33,081 bases of DNA. It comes from Mariniblastus sp. GTDB taxonomy: Bacteria; Planctomycetota; Planctomycetia; Pirellulales; Pirellulaceae. Shown here piece after piece: positions 8,479 to 17,291 of this stretch (the stretch's first letter is position 1; every line of letters begins with the position of its first letter). The notes below the pieces were generated by a model. It was not told the origin of the DNA. It was given only the letters and a program-made list of their open reading frames with translations, and made no database searches. Where the stretch lies: the NCBI GenBank assembly GCA_014237975.1, contig JABACA010000039.1, positions 1 through 33,081 of the forward strand, read 5' to 3'. The translations under genes were made by a program, and so were the position numbers.

Positions 8479-8491
8479 CTGTTTTAAACAG
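8479..8491. promoter_or_regulatory. Perfect 6-1-6 inverted repeat, candidate operator
   Basis: CTGTTTTAAACAG is a perfect inverted repeat of two 6-base arms around a central T. It sits in the 220-bp gap between the divergent sugar-importer operon (start 8392) and the DUF1553 gene (start 8613), at a suitable distance to control either or both. No regulator gene lies next to it. The size and symmetry fit a dimeric repressor site, but a repeat this short can occur by chance. Confidence 0.35.
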
Positions 8492-8612
8492 TATGGCAGC
8501 TGTGGTGTTCTTGCCCCTTAAACCGGCAGTTTTACTGGTGTAATAGTTATTGTGGCAGGTGTTGAGTATCATGGTGTTTGCAGTGACCTCTTTTTGCGAT
8601 TTGGAATTATTG

Positions 8613-11600
8613 ATGATTGGGCGTTCAGACAGGACGAGTTTGCTCAAGCCACTCACTTGGCTGGTCACGGCAGGGTTTGCCTTGACCGGTTTTGCGTCCG
8701 TCTTGGCTCAATCGGTGGACGAAGAGTTCTTTGAAAACAAGATTCGTCCGGTGCTCGTTGAAAACTGTTACGGTTGTCATAACAGCCAGGATGAAGCGCA
8801 AGCCGATTTGGCGCTCGACTGGAAAGGGGGAATCCGTGCCAGTTCAGCCAACGGGACGGCCGTGGTCCCTTTCAAGCCGGAGGAAAGCCTGCTGTTGTCC
8901 GTCGTTAACCACGAGGTGAAGGGGCTGGAAATGCCCGAAGACGGAGCCAAGCTTTCAGCCGAGGAGATCGCCAACCTGACAACGTGGATTGCCCAGGGGG
9001 CAGTTGATCCACGGGCTGAAAAACCTAACAAGGAACAGCATGCCAAGGAAACTTCTTGGACGGAGACGTTTGAACGCCGAAGACAGTGGTGGAGTCTACA
9101 GCCTCTTAACCGCCCTGCCTTGCCGGATGGACACGGCTGGTCCGATCACCCCATCGACCGGTTCGTAAACAACAAGCTGCGCGAAAACAACCTGCAGCCG
9201 GCACCGGTTGCTAACCGTCGGACACTCCTCAGGCGCTTGTCCTATGCATTGACGGGGCTCCCGCCAACACCGGAAGAGATCGAGCAGTTCGAGACAAACC
9301 CGGATCCCCGAGCGTACGAAAAAATGGTCGACACGTATCTGGACTCTCCGAGATTTGGTGAACATTGGGCGCGGCACTGGATGGACCTGGTCAGGTATGC
9401 CGACTCTCATGGCTCCGAAGGTGATCCGGCGATCCCCAACATATATCAATACCGTGATTACCTGATTCGGGCGCTTAACAAGGATGTTGCCTATGATCAG
9501 CTGGTTCGAGAGCACGTTGCCGGGGACCTGTTGGCGCAGCCACGCGTCAATCAACAGCTGGGCATCAATGAGTCGGCGATAGGCCCAGCCCATTTTCGAT
9601 TGGTTTTTCATGGGTTTGCGCCCACCGACGCGCTGGATGAAAAGGTCCGTTTCACGGATGATCAGATCAATGTCCTGGGCAAGGCATTCCAGGGGCTGAC
9701 CATTTCCTGTGCCCGTTGCCACGACCACAAGTTTGATGCAATTAGCCAAGCTGACTATTACGCACTGTTTGGAGTCCTGGGCTCCTGCCGACCGGCGATG
9801 AACGATGTTCGCCAGGAATCTCTACAGCAAAAGAACAAGGTGGAATTGGTTGAGATCAAGCGGCAATTGAAAAACGCCCTGGCGGAACATTGGTTAAGCG
9901 AGCTGAATGAGATTCCGGGCCGCCTGAACTCACTGGCCAACGATCCGCCGGAGAAGGAGCAAGCCGCCTATCAGAAAGAATGGAAAGATCTGTGGCAATC
10001 CGCGCAGGCCGGCGGGAAGTCAGGCCAGGGTTTTCGTGAGAACTGGGAGAAGATGGCAAGCGCTTGGAAGCGACGGCAGAAAAAAAACCAGGAATCGTTT
10101 CTCACCGGGAATCAGCATTGCTGGGACCTGTCTCAGGCAGATGATTTCGAGACGTGGTTCCCACACGGTAACAATCTGGGCAGCTCGCCTTCGATAGCGG
10201 GTGATTTTTCTGTTGATGTCACCGGCGATCGGGTGGTTTCGGCTATCCACCCGGCAGGCGTTTTTTCCCATTCTCTTTCGACGCTGCACCGAGCGGTGCT
10301 TGGTTCCCCGGCCATCCGCGTCGATCAGCCGCTGCGTGTCTGGTTGAAATTGAGCGGCGGCGGTCAGTCCACGGTCCGTTACGTCGTGCAAAACTATCCC
10401 CGCAGTGGGACGGTCTATCCGATTCAGAATATTCGGCAATCGGATTGGTACTGGCACAGTTTTGATATGAAGTACTGGCAGGGCGATGATGTCCACTTCG
10501 AGCTTGCTACCTCCCAGGACGCACCGTTACAGGTAGGCAACCAACCTCGCAGTTGGTTCGGAATCCGTGAGGTTGTTGTCCGGCCCTCCGATCAAGGCGC
10601 ACCTCCCAGTCCTGACGGCGAGTCGCTGCAATTCCTGTGGCGTGAACTGGAGAAGAATCCCCCCCAGACGGTCGAAGAACTTGAGCAGCGCTATCAAGCG
10701 GCCATTCGACGGGCCATTGAACTGTGGCACAAGCAGGAAGCTGACAATGCAGCGAGTCTTTTTCTGAATGCGTGCATTCAGAACGGTTTACTTTCCAATT
10801 CCGCCGATCAGGTGTCGGCTGCCAAACCATGGATCGCCAAGTATCGGCGACTGGAATCTGAAATACCGGCCCCGTTCCGAGTTCCCGGCGTTTCCGAAGC
10901 GGAGCCACGCGATCAGCCTCTGTTAAATCGCGGGGATCACAAACAACCCCTGGACCCTGTGCCGCGCCGTTACCTGTCGGCCGTGGATGGCCAGCCTTTC
11001 GGTTCGAACACAAGTGGACGGCTGGAATTGGCTAACGCTTTGGCGAATCCCGGGAATCCGTTGACGGCCCGCGTCATATCAAACCGCTTGTGGCACTGGC
11101 TGTTTGGGCAAGGGATTGTTTCCACACCTGATAATTTTGGGAAACTGGGAGACTTGCCCTCGCACCCGGAATTGCTTGACTTCCTGGCGACTCGATTGAT
11201 CGATCAAGGTTGGTCGATGAAACAGTCGATTCGATTTATTGTGATGTCCAAAACCTGGCAGCAAAGTTCGGAATCTGGCGAGCGGGCGAGCGAGATTGAT
11301 CCTGCCAACCGATTGCTGTCGCATGCTAACTTGCGGCGGTTGTCGGCCGAAGCGATCCGTGATTCCCTGTTGTTTGTTTCAGGTCAGTTGGTAGAGCAGC
11401 AATATGGTCCTGGTTTTGCGGCTAACAGGTTCAGTCCTCGCCGCAGCGTTTACATTCGTTCGAATCGCAATTCTCTTGACGCCTTTCTGCAAGTGTTCGA
11501 TGCGCCCGTTCCGTTTGCTACAACGGGCAGACGAAGTGAAACAAATGTTCCTGCTCAATCGCTCACCCTGATGAACGATCCCCAGGTAGTTCGTATGGCC

Positions 11601-12698
11601 CGGCTGGCCGGTCAACGAGTTCAGGATGTTTCTCACCTCAAGAATGATGAACAGCGAAGGGCGCTACTGTTCCGGCAGATTGTGGGTCGTCCATGTACGG
11701 CTGATGAAGCGAATTTGATGTCAGATTATTACGAGAGTACGATCGGGAGGAATCGAGACCAACGAATAGTGCGGAGTGAGACCGAAATCGAGCTGGAACG
11801 GGTCAACCAGAAAATCGGGGCCATTATTGAACCGGCCAGGGATAAATTAATGAAGAACCAGCCTGCTTCCGGTACAGGCTCCGAGTTGCGGCCGATTGCC
11901 CGCTGGGATTTTTCCAAGGGTTTGAATGATCTGATTGGAGGGTTGCCAGGCAAACAGGTTGGAGAGGTTGTCGTCAGCGAGACGGGTCTCAAGTTGGGGG
12001 GCAAGGGATTTGTCATGACGGATCCACTTCCGTTCGGCTTGAGCGAGAAAACCTTGGAAGCCTGGGTGCAGGTAGGCGATTTTAATCACCGCGGAGGAGG
12101 CGTCATCACCCTCCAAGATTTACAGGGTGGTGTTTTTGATTCGCTGGTTCTGGGGGAACAGGAGCCAGGGCATTGGCTGGCAGGTTCGGATAATTTCCGC
12201 CGTACTGAAAGGCTGGGCGGACCGGCTGAAACAGCCCGTGATGGCCAGCCCGTAATCCACTTGGCGTTGGTTTACGATTCCGAGGGGACCATTCGAGCTT
12301 ATCGAAATGGCAAGCCATACGGGAAAGCTTATCGGAAAAGTGCGACCGTTTCGTTTGCTTCCGGTCAAAGCCAGCTGGTTTTTGGTTTGCGGCATGGGAA
12401 GCAGGTCGCCGATGGAAGAATGTTCCGAGGGAATATCCTGGAGGCGCGACTTTACGATCGTGCCTTGACGGGTGAGGAGCTTCAATCATCGTCGGATCGC
12501 CAGACATTTGTTAGCCACGAGTCGATTCTTCAATCACTGACTCCGAGCCTGCGAACGGAGTTGCAAGAGCAGCAGGAAAAAGCGGCTCAATTAACCGCCC
12601 GGTTGAATCGCCTTCCACCCGGTGAGAACCCAAGGGAAGTTTGGACACGGCTGTCACACGCTTTATTCAATCTCAAAGAATTTATTTTTATTGAATAG
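8613..12698 (+). CDS. Giant planctomycete cytochrome c / DUF1549 / DUF1553 protein with LamG-like domain
   Basis: The 1361-residue exported protein has a signal peptide (about residues 1-34, [18 protein letters not shown]). Then come a PSCyt1 cytochrome-c domain with heme motif CYGCH (C52, C55, H56), a PSCyt2/DUF1549 domain ([17 protein letters not shown]) with a second CxxCH, CARCH (C366, C369, H370), a beta-rich insert at about 510-690 that looks like a carbohydrate-binding module, the PSD1/DUF1553 domain at about 800-990 ([20 protein letters not shown]), and a LamG/concanavalin-like domain at about 1090-1290. The reaction is unknown; the family is a planctomycete hallmark thought to act in redox or glycan breakdown at the cell surface. 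ATG 8613 has GGA 7 bases upstream; the in-frame TTG 8550 and ATG 8571 would put extra residues before the signal. The DUF1501 gene follows after 10 bases. Confidence 0.93.
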   Translation: MIGRSDRTSLLKPLTWLVTAGFALTGFASVLAQSVDEEFFENKIRPVLVENCYGCHNSQDEAQADLALDWKGGIRASSANGTAVVPFKPEESLLLSVVNHEVKGLEMPEDGAKLSAEEIANLTTWIAQGAVDPRAEKPNKEQHAKETSWTETFERRRQWWSLQPLNRPALPDGHGWSDHPIDRFVNNKLRENNLQPAPVANRRTLLRRLSYALTGLPPTPEEIEQFETNPDPRAYEKMVDTYLDSPRFGEHWARHWMDLVRYADSHGSEGDPAIPNIYQYRDYLIRALNKDVAYDQLVREHVAGDLLAQPRVNQQLGINESAIGPAHFRLVFHGFAPTDALDEKVRFTDDQINVLGKAFQGLTISCARCHDHKFDAISQADYYALFGVLGSCRPAMNDVRQESLQQKNKVELVEIKRQLKNALAEHWLSELNEIPGRLNSLANDPPEKEQAAYQKEWKDLWQSAQAGGKSGQGFRENWEKMASAWKRRQKKNQESFLTGNQHCWDLSQADDFETWFPHGNNLGSSPSIAGDFSVDVTGDRVVSAIHPAGVFSHSLSTLHRAVLGSPAIRVDQPLRVWLKLSGGGQSTVRYVVQNYPRSGTVYPIQNIRQSDWYWHSFDMKYWQGDDVHFELATSQDAPLQVGNQPRSWFGIREVVVRPSDQGAPPSPDGESLQFLWRELEKNPPQTVEELEQRYQAAIRRAIELWHKQEADNAASLFLNACIQNGLLSNSADQVSAAKPWIAKYRRLESEIPAPFRVPGVSEAEPRDQPLLNRGDHKQPLDPVPRRYLSAVDGQPFGSNTSGRLELANALANPGNPLTARVISNRLWHWLFGQGIVSTPDNFGKLGDLPSHPELLDFLATRLIDQGWSMKQSIRFIVMSKTWQQSSESGERASEIDPANRLLSHANLRRLSAEAIRDSLLFVSGQLVEQQYGPGFAANRFSPRRSVYIRSNRNSLDAFLQVFDAPVPFATTGRRSETNVPAQSLTLMNDPQVVRMARLAGQRVQDVSHLKNDEQRRALLFRQIVGRPCTADEANLMSDYYESTIGRNRDQRIVRSETEIELERVNQKIGAIIEPARDKLMKNQPASGTGSELRPIARWDFSKGLNDLIGGLPGKQVGEVVVSETGLKLGGKGFVMTDPLPFGLSEKTLEAWVQVGDFNHRGGGVITLQDLQGGVFDSLVLGEQEPGHWLAGSDNFRRTERLGGPAETARDGQPVIHLALVYDSEGTIRAYRNGKPYGKAYRKSATVSFASGQSQLVFGLRHGKQVADGRMFRGNILEARLYDRALTGEELQSSSDRQTFVSHESILQSLTPSLRTELQEQQEKAAQLTARLNRLPPGENPREVWTRLSHALFNLKEFIFIE

Positions 12699-12708
12699 GT
12701 TGGTTACC

Positions 12709-14130
12709 ATGAAAAACTCAATCAGCCGCCGACAGATGCTGGCCCAAACATCAACCGGTTTTGGATTGATGGCCTTAACGGGTTTAATGGCCGATCGTTC
12801 GTTCGCCGTCGACAACGGGATGGATGAATTGTCTCAGACGCATCACCCTGCCAAAGCCAAACATGTGATTTTCTGTTTCATGTCAGGGGGAGTGTCCCAG
12901 GTCGATTCTTTTGACCCCAAGCCCGAACTGAAAAAACTGGCCGGCAAGCCGATGCCAACACCCATCGAGCGTACCCAATTCAATCAGAACGGGACGGTCA
13001 TGCCAACACCGTTTGAATTTAGCCGTCACGGAGAAAGTGGACTGCCAGTCAGTTCGATTTTCCCGCATCTCGGCAAGGTCGCTGATGAGTTGGCCGTCGT
13101 GCGTTCTATGACCAGTAGTGTCAATGAACATGCCCAGGGAAATTATGTGATGCACACGGGTTTTCCTTTCATGGGGCATCCCAGTGCGGGCGCTTGGACC
13201 AATTACGGACTCGGTACGGAGAACCAGAATTTGCCCGGCTTTGTTGTCTTGCAGAGTGGCGGTGCCGTTCCGCCCCATGGCGGCGTCGGTCTGTTTAGCA
13301 GTGGTTTTTTACCGGCGACCCATCAAGGTTCCATTATCCAGGCGGATAAGGAAATTGCGGTCAGAAATATTCAAGCATCTTTGTCGCCGGGTGACCAGCA
13401 GAAACAGCTGCAACTGATCCAGCAGATGGACCGCGATTTTGCAGGTCGTATTCGTCAATCGAGTGTGGATGCGGCGGTCAAGAATTATGAAACGGCTTAC
13501 CGTATGCAGACGGCCGTTCCCGATCTGTGTGACATCTCCGGAGAGACCCGGGCCACGCGGGATCTCTATGGATTGGACTCGCCGGATCCGGCCAAGGCAG
13601 CCTATGCCCGGCAATGCCTGCTTGCCAGGCGGCTGGTTGAGAGAGGCGTGAGATTCGTAGAACTCAGTTGCCTGACCAAGGGGATTGGCGCGGGCGGTGC
13701 ACCTAACCCTTGGGATCAACATGGAGCGTTGGAAAAGGGACATAGTGCCATGGCGAATCAAGTCGATCAGCCGATCGCGGCATTGATTCAGGACCTTAAA
13801 GCGCGGGGGTTACTGGACGAGACCTTGATTATTTGGGCTGGAGAATTTGGTAGAACACCGTTTTCACAAGGGTCGGATGGACGGGATCATAATCCATTTG
13901 GTTTTAGCGTTTGGATGGCCGGTGGCGGTATCAAAGGGGGAACCGTCTATGGGGCTACTGATGAGCTTGGGTACCGGGTGGTGGAAGGAGAAAGTTCCGT
14001 TTACGACCTGTGGGCGACAGCCTTGCACCTGTTGGGACTCGATCACGAGAAATTGACGTATCGCTACGCCGGCAGAGACGTCCGGTTGACGGATGTCTAC
14101 GGAAATGTCCTCACCGAAATCATCGCCTAG
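12709..14130 (+). CDS. Tat-exported DUF1501 protein
   Basis: The 473-residue protein starts with a twin-arginine signal ([20 protein letters not shown]), so it should be exported folded through the Tat pathway. The body is DUF1501, an alkaline-phosphatase/sulfatase-fold family of unknown reaction. Diagnostic segments are [18 protein letters not shown] near the N-terminus, [32 protein letters not shown], and the block [20 protein letters not shown] with its metal-binding-like Asp and His. It follows the DUF1553 gene after 10 bases, the standard planctomycete pairing, and the two probably act together outside the cytoplasm. ATG 12709 is chosen because the twin-arginine signal begins there. The gene probably ends its transcription unit, although no clear terminator was seen after it. 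Confidence 0.93.
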   Translation: MKNSISRRQMLAQTSTGFGLMALTGLMADRSFAVDNGMDELSQTHHPAKAKHVIFCFMSGGVSQVDSFDPKPELKKLAGKPMPTPIERTQFNQNGTVMPTPFEFSRHGESGLPVSSIFPHLGKVADELAVVRSMTSSVNEHAQGNYVMHTGFPFMGHPSAGAWTNYGLGTENQNLPGFVVLQSGGAVPPHGGVGLFSSGFLPATHQGSIIQADKEIAVRNIQASLSPGDQQKQLQLIQQMDRDFAGRIRQSSVDAAVKNYETAYRMQTAVPDLCDISGETRATRDLYGLDSPDPAKAAYARQCLLARRLVERGVRFVELSCLTKGIGAGGAPNPWDQHGALEKGHSAMANQVDQPIAALIQDLKARGLLDETLIIWAGEFGRTPFSQGSDGRDHNPFGFSVWMAGGGIKGGTVYGATDELGYRVVEGESSVYDLWATALHLLGLDHEKLTYRYAGRDVRLTDVYGNVLTEIIA

Positions 14131-14545
14131 TCGACGTCAAATTGTCGGGCAGTGATCGAGCAGAAATTGAAATTGGATTGCCAGTCAGGCTTGACTAGCT
14201 GCGCGAAACAGATGTTAGAGCATCAGCATTTCTTGTGATTTATGATGCCAGTAGTAAATTTTTTGAGTGGTTTCCATTCAGCTTGTACCGCGAACCGTTT
14301 ATCAGGTTTGGCAACCCATCGTTAATTTTCGACCCGGTTTTCGTTGTGCTTTCTGCTGTTTGCCTGAGTCGATCACAGAGTGACCGGTCATTCTTTGACG
14401 GGCCAAGGCGAGTGGGAGCGCTCTCTTGCGAACGGTCGTATTTTGATACGATGTTCTCGCTTGCAGGCGGCTTGGTAACCTGCTCTTCATGTCAACACAT
14501 CTGCCGGTGATACAAGTTGGAGGTGTGATCAGCAGATTGTTTTAA
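14131..14545. other. Intergenic stretch between DUF1501 and APC transporter genes
   Basis: No gene is supported in this stretch. A 6-bp inverted repeat with a TTTG loop (TCGTAT 14436-14441 with ATACGA 14446-14451) overlaps a weak promoter-like pair, TTGCGA (14426-14431) and TACGAT (14447-14452). The spacer is only 15 bp, which is short. It could be an operator over a promoter for the transporter gene about 100 bp downstream. No T-tailed terminator was found after DUF1501. Confidence 0.3.
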
Positions 14546-14550
14546 AGAGG
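14546..14550 (+). promoter_or_regulatory. Ribosome binding site AGAGG that fixes a CTG start
   Basis: AGAGG lies 7 bases before CTG 14558, ideal spacing. No ATG, GTG or TTG in the transporter frame lies near it, and an in-frame stop TAA at 14543-14545 limits how far upstream translation could begin. Good Shine-Dalgarno sites are rare in this window, which makes this one informative. Confidence 0.6.
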
Positions 14551-14557
14551 TTTTGCT

Positions 14558-17266
14558 CTGAAGACTCTCGAACGTCGAATCGGCCTGAGTGCGGTCATTG
14601 CCATTAGCATTAGCGCGATGCTGGGCAGTGGAATATTCGTGCTTCCCGGTCTGGCGGCTGCCAAGACGGGCCCGCTGGTTTGGCTGGCCTACTTGGTTGC
14701 CGGGTTGACCGTTCTTCCGGCTGCGCTGTCCCAATCGGAATTGGCAACGGCCATGCCTACATCCGGCGGTTCCTATGTTTACCTGGAACGCACCTTCGGG
14801 CCATTTGCCGGAACCATATCGGGAATTGGACTTTGGCTTTCGCTGTTACTGAAAAGTGCCTTTGCGCTGGTTGGCTTTGGGGCTTATCTCAGTGTCCTGA
14901 TCAATGTTCCTGTGATACCTGTTGCACTAGTGTTTTTAATTGTCATTACACTTCTCAACATTATGGGTGTCAGTGTAATTAGCAAGCTTCAAAAGTTGAT
15001 TCTGGCCTGCGTTTTGACCGCCTTGCTTTTGTTGACCATCCAAGGAGCCAGTTCGATTAATCCTGAGTTCTTTGACAAGGGACTTTCCAAGGGTTTTGAC
15101 GGGTTCCTGGCAGCAACCGCTTTTGTCTACGTTTCTTATGCCGGAGTAACGAAGATTGCGGCGATTGCCGAGGAAGTTAAGAACCCGAATCGAAATCTGC
15201 CTTTAGGCATCTTGATCTCCTGGGTCACTGTCATGTTGATCTATGTTGCCGTCGTGTTCGTACTTGTTGGAAATGTATCGATGGAAGAGTTGACGAATCC
15301 GGGGGGGGATTACAAACCGGATTTGCATCCAATTTATACTCTGACAGAAAGAGTGGCTGGACCGACCGCGGGAGTGATTGCTGCTATCCTGGCGGTCGTC
15401 ACCATGGTGTCGATGGCCGTAGCCGGCTTGTTGGCTGCTTCGCGTTTTCCGTTTGCCATGAGTCGAGACAAACTGCTACCGGACCAGATCAAACAGATCA
15501 ATACATTTTTTAAGACACCTGTGAATAGCATTGTGTTGACGGCTGTTGTGATGGGACTCAGCATTGGATTCCTGCCTGTCGAACAAATTGCCAAGTTGGC
15601 CAGTGCCTTTATGATCCTGGCATTCATATTTGTTTGCGGCACGGTCATCGTGCTGCGTGAGATAGCGAGTTCGTGGTATAAGCCCGGCTTTCGTTCACCC
15701 ATGTATCCCCTGATTCAGATACTCGGGATAGTCAGTGGTGTCATCCTGTTGATTGCGATGGGTCTAACCAGTCTGGTTGCCCTGGCGTGTACGGTGGTTG
15801 TCGGAGCCATATCCTATTTTCTTTATGGTCGGCAACGAACTAATCGACGAGGCGTGCTGAGTCGAATGGGTCGGCGAATGGATCTGGTTTCAGAACCAAC
15901 GCGGCAGCCAACACCGCTGCTCGACGATGAACTACCTACCGAAGCAGCCGTAGTGGTGCCGTTGTTCGGTACGGAACGATCACCAGAAACGCTCGTTGAA
16001 ATGGGGGCCTCGTTGGCGCATGGTCGAAAGCTCGAAGTTCTGCATATTACGGCAGTTCCGGAGCAAGTTCACTTGGCCGATGCACTCGATGAAGACCAGC
16101 ATAGCGAGGCACTGAGTCGCCGAATTCTGGCGATGGCCGAAGCTGAAAACGTGAAATTGAAATACGACAAGGCCGTCTCTCGTGATATCGTACATACCAT
16201 TCACGAAACCGCAGCCAGGCTGGATTGTGAATGGGTGGTTATGGAGGCGGCGTCGCGACGGAAACTTGGTGTTGCCTTTCAAAATCCGTTGGGCTGGTTG
16301 CAGGATCATCTCTCCTGCAATCTGGCTGTTTTTAAAGACGCGGGGATTCGCTATATCCGTCAGATCCTGGTGTTTCCGGAGCCAGGCCCACATGATTCAC
16401 TGGTGGTTACCACGGCCGATCATTTGGCACAGGTTTATGATGCCGAATTGAATTTTATCTGTTTTGTTGCTGACGATCAGGATCTACACAACACCCAGGC
16501 TCGCGGTGACTACGTTGATCAACTACGTGATTTGTGTGTCAGTCCGACCAAGGTATTAGTGGTTCAAGGCGTGAATGAACTGGAAGCGATTCAAAAAGCG
16601 ACGTCGGCCTTTGACTTGATGATCATGGGCGCTGCGCCCAATCGTACCTTTGCCGCGCGGTTGTTGGGAACGCCCAAAGACCGGCTTACCCGCCGCGCTG
16701 AATGTTCCGTGTTATGGCTAAAGACTCCAGCGCTGCAGACCCATGAGCCGTTTGATGTCGAGCATATGCCGGTCGAGCAGGAATTCAATCTGCCAAGTTT
16801 TGTGAATCCTGAGCAAATTCGAGTCGGACTGCCGATCTCCCAAAAAGAAGCCTTGTTCCAAACGGCGACTGATTTATTGGCCGAACACTATCCTGGGATC
16901 AGCCCGATTGCGATCAAGTCAGCTCTGTGGGAACGCGAACAGCTGCAAAATACGTCGGTAGGTGGAGGTGTGGCGATTCCCCACGCAACCCTGACACGGG
17001 CCAAGGATACGGATACGGCTGTCGCCATTATGACAACGCTGGAGCCGATCGATTATGGTGCCGGCAATGAAAAAGTCGATGTCTTTTTCTTTACTACCGG
17101 TTCACCCGACAACCGCCAAACACATCTCAAAATCCTGGCAGAGATATCGAAACTTTGCCTCAATACGGATTTTGTCAAGCAGGTCCGGGAAGCCCAACAC
17201 CCTGATCAGGTATTGAAATGTTTGTGTGATTGTCTGAAAGACATTCACCCTGACGATCAATCTTAA
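14558..17266 (+). CDS. APC-family permease fused to two Usp domains and a PTS EIIA (PtsN-like) domain
   Basis: The product is 902 residues if it starts at CTG 14558. Residues 1 to about 425 form a 12-helix amino acid/polyamine/organocation permease; the conserved first helix includes SAMLGSGIFVLPG. Two universal-stress-protein domains follow (about 455-590 and 595-725). Residues about 745-895 are a PTS EIIA type-2 domain with the phosphorylatable His809 in GVAIPHATL. The fusion suggests uptake gated by nucleotide binding and by phosphate from a PTS chain, an inference from the domains. The first ATG (14618) would cut the conserved N-terminus LERRIGLSAVIAISISA and half of TM1, so the CTG with AGAGG 7 bases upstream is preferred. 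Its end converges with the metal ATPase gene 25 bp away. The substrate is unknown. Confidence 0.9.
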   Translation: MKTLERRIGLSAVIAISISAMLGSGIFVLPGLAAAKTGPLVWLAYLVAGLTVLPAALSQSELATAMPTSGGSYVYLERTFGPFAGTISGIGLWLSLLLKSAFALVGFGAYLSVLINVPVIPVALVFLIVITLLNIMGVSVISKLQKLILACVLTALLLLTIQGASSINPEFFDKGLSKGFDGFLAATAFVYVSYAGVTKIAAIAEEVKNPNRNLPLGILISWVTVMLIYVAVVFVLVGNVSMEELTNPGGDYKPDLHPIYTLTERVAGPTAGVIAAILAVVTMVSMAVAGLLAASRFPFAMSRDKLLPDQIKQINTFFKTPVNSIVLTAVVMGLSIGFLPVEQIAKLASAFMILAFIFVCGTVIVLREIASSWYKPGFRSPMYPLIQILGIVSGVILLIAMGLTSLVALACTVVVGAISYFLYGRQRTNRRGVLSRMGRRMDLVSEPTRQPTPLLDDELPTEAAVVVPLFGTERSPETLVEMGASLAHGRKLEVLHITAVPEQVHLADALDEDQHSEALSRRILAMAEAENVKLKYDKAVSRDIVHTIHETAARLDCEWVVMEAASRRKLGVAFQNPLGWLQDHLSCNLAVFKDAGIRYIRQILVFPEPGPHDSLVVTTADHLAQVYDAELNFICFVADDQDLHNTQARGDYVDQLRDLCVSPTKVLVVQGVNELEAIQKATSAFDLMIMGAAPNRTFAARLLGTPKDRLTRRAECSVLWLKTPALQTHEPFDVEHMPVEQEFNLPSFVNPEQIRVGLPISQKEALFQTATDLLAEHYPGISPIAIKSALWEREQLQNTSVGGGVAIPHATLTRAKDTDTAVAIMTTLEPIDYGAGNEKVDVFFFTTGSPDNRQTHLKILAEISKLCLNTDFVKQVREAQHPDQVLKCLCDCLKDIHPDDQS

Positions 17267-17291
17267 GATCCCGGAACCACTGCCGGCCGTG

